From the NCBI RefSeq assembly GCF_027244095.1, contig NC_069658.1, positions 415,116,687 through 415,180,686 on the forward strand: a DNA stretch of 64,000 bases, given 5' to 3'. Under the pieces are notes generated by a model, which ran no database searches, was not told where the DNA came from, and worked only from the letters and a program-made list of their open reading frames with translations. The translations under genes and the position numbers were made by a program. The DNA comes from Hemicordylus capensis. Its lineage: Eukaryota; Chordata; Lepidosauria; Squamata; Cordylidae. Of this stretch, positions 47,101 through 59,100 are shown piece by piece (the stretch's first letter is position 1; the number at the start of each line of letters is the position of its first letter).

Positions 47101-50100
47101 TGGTTCACTTACCGTGAGGGCTTCTTCTTACTACTGCATCCAAGGGCATCTCTTTGAGTAGTAGGCTCGTGCCCGAAACATTTTGGAGGCCATTATGAGC
47201 CCTCCGAAACGTTTCGGCGCTGGGGACAGTTTCAGCGCCGAAACACCGACGGGGGTAGCACTTTAAGGGCGGGGGAGGGTGTACTCACCCCTCCCGCCAC
47301 ATTCCCCCCGCCGGTGCGCTGCTGAGCGCGCTCGCGACTTCTGGTCAACAGGGGAAACGGGGCGGCAGGGAGGAACGCTGCCGCCCTGAGGGGCTTAAAA
47401 TCAACAGCGCGCCGGCGGGGGGAATACGACGGGAGGGGTGAGTACACCCTCACCCGCCCTTAAAGTGCTACCCTCGTCAGTGCCGAAAATTTTCGTGCAC
47501 ATCCCTATTGAGTAGGTTATGCTTCTCCACCTGGCTCTCTAAGGCAGGACTATGCAAATTAGTTAGAGTCTTTAAGAGGTGGAGGAGAATGGTCCCACCC
47601 AGTTCTTTTAGGCCAAGAAAGCCAAGAGTACTTTGAAGAATAAGAAACACATATTAAAGATAATACAACACACTCAAGCTACAAAAAAATTCCAAAAAAT
47701 AGTGAACTAACAGTGTCCAGTAAAAAATGGACAACAGTAGGATCCTTGTTTTCTTAGAAATACTCCACAAGGGTCCCCGCAGAGTAGGCACAGGAGCTGA
47801 AAGGCGGGTTGAGGGGCCCTTGGATGCAGCAGCAAGAAACCCTCATGGTAAGTGAACCAATGCTCCATTCTCTGCTGCTGACATCCAAGGGTGTCTTCTT
47901 GAGTGGGGACATACCACAGCCCTCAGCCCAACTGAGGGAGGGAGCACCACTGGCTACTCCAAAGGAAGGGCCTGTTGGAGTACCTGCCTTCCAAATGCTG
48001 CTTGAGCAGAGGCGAAAGGTATTCAGTTTGTAGTGCCTGGTGAAGGTTGAGTGGGCCCTCCAGGTAGCCATCCTGCAAATGTCTGGGACCGGAGCATTAG
48101 TAGAATACGCAGCCGAGGTGGTGGCTGCCCTGGTAGAATGGGCAAACACTTCACTGGGAGCCCTAAGGCTCTGCCAGGGCTATGCACGCCTTGAGCCACC
48201 AAGCTATAGTGGCGGGAGTAACGCCCTGACCCAAGTTTTGAGGCAAAAATGAAATGGACAACGACTCTGTAGTCCGGATGTGCTTTCGGCATTTTATATA
48301 TGTCTTCAGGCACCTATGGACATCCAGCTAGTGCCAAGCTTTCTCCACTGGATGCACCGGCTGTGGACAAAAGGATGGTAACGTCCTGGGACATATGAAA
48401 TGGTGAGACCACCTTGGGATGAAAAAAGGGGTCAGGGATGAGCCTCACAAGAGTTTTCAGAAAAAATACAAAGGTTCTTGTGAACTGAAAGAGCCCGGAG
48501 CTCAGACACCCTACGTGCCGATATGATGGCCATAAAAAAAAGCCAGCTTTAGGGTCAGTAGACATAAGGGGATAAATTGGATGGGCTCAAAGAGGGGACT
48601 CTAGAGAGCCTTCATGACTGTATGCAAGTTCCATGTAGGGAAATGGTGTATAATGGGGGGGAGGGGGATATCAGTGTTGCCCCCCTGAGGAAGCGCCTCA
48701 CGTGTGGGTGTCTCAGTTTGGAGCATTTTGATCCCCCTGAAATGAGTTCCACCAGGGCGGCAGTCTGCCATTTCAACGTGTTTACAGAGAGACCTGGTCC
48801 AGCCGGTCCTGAAGAAACTGCAGTAGATGCTTCATGGTAGCTGCCCCCTTAGGAACTCCATGTATTGCAGACCACCGGGAGGAATGCCCTCCATGTGTAT
48901 TGATAGATCCTGTCCATGGAGGGTTGTCTGGAAGCCAGCATCGTCTCAAGCACCTTTTGTGGAGTAGTCAGGAGGCACTGTTCAGTCTCCAGGTAGCTAG
49001 CCGTAACCAGCCTGGATCTGGATGTTGCACTGGGCCTTGCTGAAGCAGGTCCACTCTGACTGGAAGTATCAGGTGCTCTGCTTCTGCCAGGTTCTAGAGT
49101 TCTGAAAACCAGGGTCTTCAAGGCCAGAACGGAGCTACTAGTATGACCTGAGCACTGAGAAATCTCACTTGATGCAGAAACCAGGTAAAGAGTGTCGTTG
49201 GTGGGAAGGTGTACAGCAGATCTGACAGTCATGGAGGCAACAGAGCATCCACTGCTTCTGCTTGCTGGCATAGAAACCTGATGAAAAATCATGGTACCTG
49301 AGCGTTGGCTGGAGTCATGAACAGATCCATGGACGGCTGGCCAAAGTGGTCCAATATCAACATGAAGGTCTCCGGGTTCAGTCTCCATTCTCCTGGAAGA
49401 ATTTCCTTCCGGCTAAGCCAGTCTGCCACCATGTTCAGACCGCCTTGCACGTGGTGGGCTCTTATGGACACCATATGTTGTTTGGCCCGATGGAACAGGA
49501 AAACCACTTCTACCTGCAGAGACTTCGACCTGGTTTTCCCCTAGCGGTTCATATGTGCTTTCGCCTTGGTGTTGTCTGTGTAGATCAGTACGTGTTGGTG
49601 TTGGACTATGTGTTGGAATGCGAGAAGTGCAAACTGGATTGCTTGGAGCTCCAGCCAGTTGATGCTGTGTTGCTTTTCGGTGGCCGGCCACTTTCCTTGA
49701 GCCATTTCGTGGAGGCAGTGGGTGCCCCACCCGTGCTTGCTTGCTTGCATCCATGGTGATGATGACTCGCGGAGGGTCCAGGAACTCCTTTCCCATGGAA
49801 AGGTGTGGGGCTGCAGTCCACCATCTTAAGAGATTGTAGCACTTGGAGTGGGAGGCTCACCCATTTGGTGGATTTTACGGCAATCTCCGGGTGATGGGGT
49901 AGCAGGAGCCAGTGTAAGGGCTGCAGGTGGAAATGTGCCCACAGAACTGATTCAAAGGTCACCACCACCAGAACCAGTATCCTGGAAAAGGAGAGCAATG
50001 TCAGGGACTTCTGTACTAGATGTATTTCTGACTCCAGGGTGGCTCTGCGCTCTGGTGCTAAGAAGAGCTTGTTCCTCAGTGTGTTTATCATGACACCCAG

Positions 50101-53100
50101 ATGTAGCAGTTGGTGCGACGGGTGTAAGTGACTTTTCTCCCTGTTGATCAGGAACCTGTGGGCTTGGAGAACCTAGAATGTGGTGTTGATCCCTCTGGGC
50201 AGACTGTAGAGATGGAGATTGGACCAACAAGTCGTCTAGATAAACAAAAATCCTGAACCCTAGGAGTTGGAGATGCACTATGACTGGTGCCAGGACTTTC
50301 ATGAATATGCGAGTTGCTGAGGAGAGGCCAAAAGGAAGCACTCTGTACTGGTAGTGCATTTTGGTGTAGAGAAAGTGCAGCAGAGAACATATGTTTTGGT
50401 GTATAAGTACGTGCAGATAAGCCTCCTTCAGATCTATGGAGGATAGGAAGTCCAGATGGTGCAGGGCCTCCGCAATCCACTTGAGTGATTCCATGCAAAA
50501 CTTCCATTTTTTATGAGGTATTTTAAGTCCAGAAGTGCCCGCAGGGAGCTATCTTTTTTGGGCATGGTGAAGATGGTGGAATAAATGCCCACTCCCTGTT
50601 GGTCCACTGGCAACAGTTCTATTGCCTTTATTGGTACGAGGTGCTGGATCGCCTCCTGGAGACACTTGTGTTTGGAGGGGAGGCGGGAGGTTGGAGTGGA
50701 AGCAGTGAGGTGGGTTTTCAGTCAATTCTATTCAGTAGCCCCTCTTGATAGCGTCAAGTACCCAACTATTGGAGGTAGTGTCCTCCAGGTGTGTAAGAGG
50801 AGAGGCGAGCACCCAGGGGTGACCTGCCCAAGTCAGGACTGCTGTTTGGCCTGCTTGCTCTGGGCAGCGAAGCTTGCCCTGTTCCCAAACCCCTGGAAAT
50901 GTCCCAGAAGGGATGTTGAGACCTGAAGCCCCTCTCCCAGCCAACAAAGGAGAACCGAAAGGGGCAAAAGGATTGGAAAAAACGCCTCCCCTGTGAGCGG
51001 TCCTGTTTATGCAATGAGGAGGGCATCACCTTCTTCTTGTCTTCTGACTCAACTAGGATGTCCTTCAAGGCTACATCTCCAAAGAGTTTTCCTCCATCAA
51101 AAGTTATGGTAGCAAGATTGGTCTTAGAGGTAGCATCCACCTGCCAATATTTTAATCACAGGTTTCGGCAGCGCAGCACTGAAGCCGCCCCTGCCCTTGA
51201 TGTAAATCTCATGGCATTGAGGGTGGAGTCAGAGATAAAGGCCTGTGCCTTGTGTAATTTTAGCAGGATTTGCCTCAATCATGCCAGGTCTGAGATAGGG
51301 TTCTGGATGAGATCATCCAGTCATATGCGAGATGCTCTGGCTACCATGGAGGCGGCTGCTAAGGCTCTCATTACTAAGGCAGCATGTGACCTTTTCATGG
51401 CCCCCTCCATGAGCTTGTCTGCAGGATCTTTGAGGGCGGACTCCCCATCCCTGGAGAGAACTGAGCCAGAAATCATTTGGACCACTGGGGTGTCTGTAGG
51501 GGGTGTATTAACTCTCCTCCCACCTGGAAGGAATACAATTTTTTGGCTATCACCATCACCTTTTTATAAGCTGTAGAAAAGTTCCATCCCCACTTTGCAG
51601 ACTCTATGAAATGCTAAGGGATCGGGATTGTCATAGTGTTTGATTTAGGCCCAGGAAAAACCATTGCACTTTTACTCAGGGGCTGGGATTCCTGAGCATT
51701 AGGTTGGGTCAAGCAGAGCAAAGTCTAATGACTGAAAAACTCTCTGGGGGGCTTCATAGTCCTCTGGTTCCTGTCCATCTGACCACTCTCCCTCCTCTTG
51801 TCTGGTTGTTCAGGGTCTGTTCCCTGTAAGGGGTCCCCAAGAGTATCTCCCCTTGGAATTGGTTCTTCATCTAAGGGAATAACTCGTACCAGTGCCGGTG
51901 GGGTTTTGTTTAGGGCATGTTAGGATTCCCGCCTGGGGGTCCCCTAGGAGTTCTGGGTGTAGGCCCCTTGGGGTCTGGTGAATCATGGTCTGAGATTTCA
52001 GAGGAATGGGTACTCTTTTCCTTCTGCTTAGATCTCCCCTTTTTTGCTTGCGCTTTTTCTTTGTCTTCTTAGGGGCTGGAGCCTCAGAGACAGAAGACAA
52101 AGCACTGGAGGGAGGTGATTGTTCCCTCCTAACCCTTTTTTGCTTTTTAAATTTTAATTGATCATAGCACTCAAAAGAATGCACCAACAGATCCTCGAAC
52201 CATGAGTGCCAGGTAGGTGGAATATCAGTGGGAATTTGGTTGAGAGATTGCAGCGCTGGAGTGGACTGGGACAGGATAGATCCCCCTGAGGGTCCTGGAG
52301 TAGGGATGATAGGGGAATCAGAAGGCCCAAAATGGTCCGAGCTCACCAACTGCATGCCTGCTCCAGCTGCAGTGCTCCTGGTCACCACGGTCCTGGTGGA
52401 TGAAGTTTTAGCTGCCCCCGGCCCGATCCTGTGCTCCCAGTCACTGCCAATTTTGGGGAAGTGGCCTTGAGTTTTTCAGGGGCTGTGCCCTGCAGGCTGC
52501 TTGTGGAGGTCACCTGTGGTTGTGGGGAGCCGGGTTCAGCAGCCATGTGCTCCACAAGGCTTCAGGGAGCGGGCGGAAGCAGTAGTGCTGGATAACAGAA
52601 GGACTCTTGTCCCGGGGACCAGGTGGTGGGCAGGGACGGGTTCAGGGCCTGGATCACACCCCACCCCCCACTGACAAAAAACACACCCGACTGAGGAGCT
52701 CCAGAGCACTGTCAGCTGTTCAGTGGGGTGCATGCTCTGCTCCAAGCTCTCTCCTCCTGCGGCTACAAGGACACCCTATTGACCAGTTGGAAGCTCCAGA
52801 GCACCGCCTGTCAACTGTTTGGTGGGGCGCGTGTTCCACTCTGAGCTCTCCCCTTCCAATCAACAAGCTCGGCTCTGCGGTCTCTGGAGCCCTCTGGCAG
52901 GCCCTGCTGGAATTTCCCCTTCTGGATCCTAAAGTGGAGCACGCGCCTGGCTTGTTCCATGCAATGGAGGAAACAGAAAAGGGGCAAAGGAGCCCAGCAA
53001 TAGTGTGGAGAAGGAAGGGTCGGGGTGGGGGACAAACCAAAGTTCAGAGAGAAAAACCATGAAGCCTGAAAGAGAACAAGAAAGGAAGTTTGGTCAGAGA

Positions 53101-56100
53101 AATAAGCTGAAAAGAACTGCCTTGGAGCCACACAGGACTAAAAGAACTGGGTGGGGCCATGTTCCTCCACCTCTTAAAGGCTAACTAATTTGCATAGCCC
53201 TGCCTCAGGGAGCCAGGTGGTGAAGCATAACCCCCTCAAGGAGACACCCTTGGATGTCAGCAGCAGAGAAACAACCATTGCTAATAAGAGTGAGGAAACC
53301 TCTTCAACATGGAAACCTCTTCAACATGCAATATTTGCATCCAGGAACCACAGAGGTGGGTTCAGAAGGGAGAGCAACATTCAGGTGGCACGGAATCACA
53401 CCATTATCCAGCATCATTTGTATCCCAACCTTCCTCCAAGGAGCCCGGGGGCAAAAGATAATCACATTTTATCCCTCTTGTTCACCCAAGAGAGAACAAC
53501 GGGCTCAAAGTTACTCAGTAAGATTCAATGTGTGCTCCAAAAAACCTGAAATACTGTTCCCAGCAATCAAGCAATCAATCAGTCAATCAACCAAGCAATC
53601 AAATGAGTGGCTCTGGTCTTCCTCCGTGGTCCTCACACAATTTTGATCAGTTTATACATGATTGCTGTATCCTTTAATTTTGACCAAACAATAGGGCAGT
53701 TCACACAAACATAAGGAGTTTAAACTAGTTACCCTCGTTTATGAGCTGGGCACACTCCCGTTTTGTACATGAGTGTTAGATAAAAATATGGTCAGAGGTA
53801 GAGAGTTTGATTGTGTGTGAAGCCACAACTGATCTGTCCCCAGCTTCTGAACAGAAAAACTGGCAGAAAAACTGTCTTGCCCAGCTGAAGCTTAACAGAT
53901 GATCAAGCTCCCTGCCTCTGACCTTGTTTTATTGAACACTCAATCGCAATTTGGGAGTGTACCTAGCTCCCGAAATAGGGTAGGAGGAGTCTCCTATCCT
54001 AGTAACCATTGTGTGCACCACCCTACTGTCTAAAGGACTTTTTTTTTTTTTTTGGCTTTTTTGTTGATACCTTATAACTTTTGGTCACTAACTCAGTCAA
54101 CAGTCATTTTTCATTTTCCTTATGCCCAGGACACAGTTCTCCTGAAGACAGAGTAGAAACTGCAGAGCACCTGCCCTAGAGATCTATTCCAATGGCCCCC
54201 TTTCCCATTAAGCTTTTCCTAATGTAGTGACTGAAGTTCATCTTGCTTTCACCCAGCAAAATGGGGAAGTATGGAGAGATGTGTGTCATTTCTGCTTGGC
54301 CTTTAGGCCCCACAAGACAGCTGTAAGGTGGGTACTACCTGCTTGAGTTGTTTCATTAGGGCCTCGTTGGACTTCACCCCATCCTCCTTGCGCAGCTTCT
54401 TACGGGAGTTGGCAAGTCGCTCTCCAGCTTTTTGAGATCTCTTGGGCTTGGGTGGTGGGGGTTTCTTTGCAGCTTGCGCATCCTGCAGGGAGATGCAGCA
54501 ATGGCCAAAAGAAGGGGGGGGGGAGAGCAAGTGAATTTCTGCTCCTCAACATACTTGTGTGAGCACCAAAAAGCCTCTTTCCCAGGAGGCATCTGCATTT
54601 TTATATGATATATTGCTCTATTAAAGACAACAGTGAGGCATCTGAGTGCCCCCTCTTGTTTCTGTTTCCTAGCGGTGCCACCACCTTTTTTTCCTTTTGG
54701 TAACCAGAAAACCTTACACTTCAGTTTGAAAACAAAACTTGGAATTCCTGGAAGAAGGAAAGGGACGTGCAAAGTCCAGGAATACTAAGGGATAATGGCA
54801 GCTCAGGAGGAAGAACCTAAGAGGGGGCAGTGGCCCCATTGCTCAACCATGTACTAGAAGAAGTTCCAAAAGGCCCCTTCTGAACACCTTTAACATAAGA
54901 GAAAACCTAAACACTTCCAATCTTTTTTCTTTCACAACCATGAGAGAACAAAAATGTTCCTTTGAAGCATAAAGAATAAGCCAGTGCTCCTTATAATCCA
55001 TCAAAGAAAGGAGAAAGCCACCAGATTGTAGAATGTATGGTGGACTCACATGGATCACTGCGCTCCATGGCCATGGCTGAGCAAGAGGGTGGGCTTTCCA
55101 CAGACCATACTAGTACTTAAAAATGAAACTGCCACATTGACCAATAATGAAGAGTCAGCCGTTAAACACAGTGCCCAAATGCTCTATTTGCATCACAACC
55201 CCCTCTCCCTTTCTGCTCACCTCTCGTACATCTGGTGCTGCCTGCAACCGACCCTCCATGCCAGCAAGCTTGCCATCCACATGCCCATTGACGTCACCGG
55301 AGCGTTGCGTGGCAAGGGTCACGTTCTTGGCCCGCAACAGCTTCTGCAGCAAGAGGTGGCCCGCTTCAGACCGGGTGAGACTATTTGTGGTAGAAGGGAG
55401 AGTGGCTGAGACCGTGGTGGCACTGCACACAGGTTCCCCATTTGCCTCATGCTTGATGGGCTCAGCACTGCTCATCAGGGCGCAATGGGCCGTTTCTTCC
55501 TTAGGCTCCTGCTTGATGCAAACCAAGGGAAGATTACCCAGGGGCGGCGGGACCCTTTCAGCTGGGGGAGAAGCAGATTCCACCACCTGCCCGTTGACTG
55601 CCCCTTGCTCCGTGGGGTCTTTGGCAGGGCACTCCATGTCCCTGAGGCTGCAGGTGCCAGGAACCATCTCCCCTGTGCTGGGGATAGCAGGCGTTCGGTC
55701 AGGGGGCATCAGGGGACTGGGGGTCGCAGGCTGGGTTTTCTGGGTGGGCGTCAGTTGTTGCTCTGGACTTTTAGCCAGGAGCAAAGGGGACGGTCTCTTT
55801 GGCTCTGAAGGGCTAGGATGCTGCTGCTGCAACGGCACAGGTGCTGCCACACCAGCAACACTCGAGGGCACAGGGGAAGCCTGAGGGATGGGAAGCCTTA
55901 GCACTCCCTGCTGCTGCTGTTGCTGCTGCGGACTGCTTGTTGCCTGCTGGCTCACTGGCACTCTCTGCTGTTCCACGGAGGCAGTGAACCCCTGCTCTGG
56001 ACGAATCTGGAACACCGCAAGAGGTGACTGCCTCTGTGGCTGTTGTCCCACAGGGCCTGGCAGAGAGAGCTGTTGAGCAGCGGACTGGCCTTGGTCAAGT

Positions 56101-59100
56101 GGTGCCTGGACCTGGGCTTGGGCCTGCCCCGGGTAGGGGCTGGCTTGTCGCAAAGCTTGGCTCTGCTGCAGCAGGTTCTGCTGGTGCCGTTGCATCAGCA
56201 GGGCTTGCAACTGCTGTTGCTGCTGGGGAGTGAGGTTCCGTAGCTGGGGGTTCTTGGAGATGACACCCTGAAGCTGGGCGCGGATCTGGCCCATCATAGG
56301 GCTCGATAAGATGCTTTGGCCCTGAGGGGATGATTGCTGGACCATCATGCTTTGCTGCTGCTGCTGGGTTGGCACCATCAGCCCTGGTGTCTTGGAAGGC
56401 CCAGCTGAGCTCTGAAGGCGCTGCTGCTGCTGCTGCTGCTGCAGTTGCCCTGGCAAACCTTTGGAAGGTTGCTCCAGGCTCTGGCCCACAATTCTTTGCT
56501 GTTGGGCCATGATGTTTTGCACCTGACCTTGCTGCTCCATCTGCTGGTTTAGCAAATGGGAGGCCTGAGTTGCATCTCGATGCTGCTGCTGCTGCTGCTG
56601 AGACACCTCTTGCTGCAGGATACTGTCCATAGGCAGGTGAGTCCGCATTGGCTGCTGCAAGAGGTTGCTTTGTTGCTGCTGCTGCTGCTGCAGGTGACTG
56701 CTTTGCTGCTGCTGCTGCTGCATCCGTAGCTGCAGTGACCCCAACGTGCTCTGCTGCGGAGGGCCCAGGAGAAGGTGCTGGGCCTGGCCCAAGTCGGCTG
56801 GCTGCTTCTGCGGCTGCTCCCCATGCTGCTGAAGCATCAGCTGAGACGGCTGCTCCTGCAGAGGGGCTCCATGGCTTGGCATCCCCTGCGGCTCCTGGGC
56901 CCCCATCTGCTGCAGCTGCCCTCCCAGGTCCTGGCCCACCAAATGGGATCGAAGCGGCTGTTTCTGCAGCACACCGTCTGTCCCCTCCGGAGGCAGCATG
57001 GGGGTGCCGCCTTCGGGCCCTCCTCCTCCCTGCTGCTCCTTGACAGCCAGGCCCTGCTGCGACGGGGCTGGCTGCATTCCCTGACTCAAGTGCAGCGGCT
57101 GGTTCAGAGACCCGTGTGGCGCAAAGTGCTGGATGGGCTCTGTGGCGAGGCCCTGACTCTGACCCAGGACGCCTGGCTGGGAGGCCTGCCCCAGCAACCC
57201 CGGCTGGGACCCCTGCCCTTGCCCCAACGCTCCCTGCTGGGCAGCTGGCCCTTGGCCCAGGAGTGTCTGGTGTTGAGCGATTGCGTTCTGCTGCTGCTGC
57301 TGCTGCTGGCTCAGCAACGTCCTCTGCTGCCCAAGCAGCCCCGCTTGCTGCTGCGACAAAAGAAGCCGATGCCCCATCATCCCTTGTGCCTGCTGCTGCT
57401 GCTGCGTCAGCTGCTGGGGAGAACCCAGCGTCCTGTGCTGCGGTGGAGCCAACAGCATTTGCCTCTGCGAAGCTTGGTGGCCCATCACCCCTTGGTGCTG
57501 CAGCATGGAGTGCCCGAGCATGGCTTGCTGCTGCTGCTGCTGCTGCTGAGGAGAGAGCTGCTGGACCATGACTCCCGGCTGGTTGTTGAGCAGCCCTTGC
57601 TGCTTGGGGATCAGGTTCTGGCCTGGCTGGGGGGTGGGCGGTGGCGGAGGGGGCTGGGCCATCAAGCCAGGCTGGCTTATGGTGCTTTGTTGCTGTTGCA
57701 CTGAGACCTGCCCCATGAGGCTCTGCTGTTGGTGCTGCTGCTGCACCACTGAGACCTGCCCCAGCAGGCTCTGCTGCTGTTGCATGGCCATTTGTCCCAT
57801 GAGGCCTTGCTGCTGCTGCTGCTGCTGCATAGACACTTGTCCTAAGAGGCTCTGCTGCTGTAGCTTCTGGGCAAGCTGTAGCCTTTGCTGCTGCAGCTGT
57901 CTCTCCTGCAAGACACGGTTGCTGGAGAAGAAGTTGTTGGAGGTTGCACCCCCTGGTGGCGGCGGCTGCTGCTGCTGCTGTTGTTGCTGCTGCCCCATGA
58001 ACGATAAGCCCTGTTGTACTGCCATGGTAGCACCTTGAGGGAGGCGCAAGCCACCCGCCTGGCCAGCTAGCCCCTGTGGCCCCTGCTGGAGGCCATGTGC
58101 AGAAAGCAGCTGGCCAGGGAGCTTGGCCATGAGATGGGGACTTTGCGAAGGGCTGAGGGCCAGGACGGTGGAGGATTGCTGCTGGTGCTGCTGTTGCTTG
58201 TTGCGGTACTCAGCCATGAGGTTGGTATGCTCCTTCTGCTGCTTCCGGACCTGAGAAGACAGGGTGGTGGGAGGGAATGTTAGTGCAGCAACCAGTCCAC
58301 CTACCCCTTCCCCCTGAAGTGAACTATTCGCTTCTCAGCACCCAACACCCTGTTTTGAAGGTCACAATGCCGTAAGATCTTACATTTATGCAGCGGGCGA
58401 GAGGCCAAGGCTCAGTGGCAGAGCACATGCTTGCTATGCACAAGGACTCCTATTCAATCCCCAGCATCTCCAGTTAAAAAAGATCTCGGGGCTGGGTCCC
58501 TAACCCTTGGAAAAAGCAGCGCCAGAGTGGACAATGCTGAGTTGGCTAGACCAACAGCTGGTCTCATAGGCAGGCAGGCAGCTTCAATATAGAAGGATGG
58601 CAGACAGAGTGCCTAAATAGTTCAGGTGGGTCATTCAAAGAGCACTCTGTTTTTATAAGCTCTAAACATTCTAAATGCTTATAAAATCCAGACTACTGGA
58701 AATTTTTGCTGAGCACTATAATCTGGCCAAACTTCAGAATCATAAATTGAGAAATGGCCATGACACAGCAGTTTAAGTATTTTTCCCCCTTTAGTGCAAA
58801 TTTCTGTTTACAATCTTTTCACCCCATGGCATAAATAACCTCTTTTGCCCCCATACCCCTTTAAATACATCCAATAGAACAGATACTTTCCTTTCCTGTT
58901 TTTTTTTAAACCCATTGTGCATTTATCACACTTAAAACCTCAATACAGGTTGAGGCATTTTTGCAAATGCCTCAAGTCAAAGCATTTTTAGGAAGGGCAG
59001 TTAATGTAACCCATCCTCAATGCCCAATTTGAGCTTTCTGGGTGGAGTCTCTTCCTTAAAGAAAAATGTCCACCGCCACCAGACTGCGGATGAGGCTGGT

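Noticed and set aside
56775-57704. Plus-strand open frame of 309 codons opposite the glutamine-rich exon
   Set aside because: It is a leucine/alanine-rich shadow of CAG repeats read in reverse.
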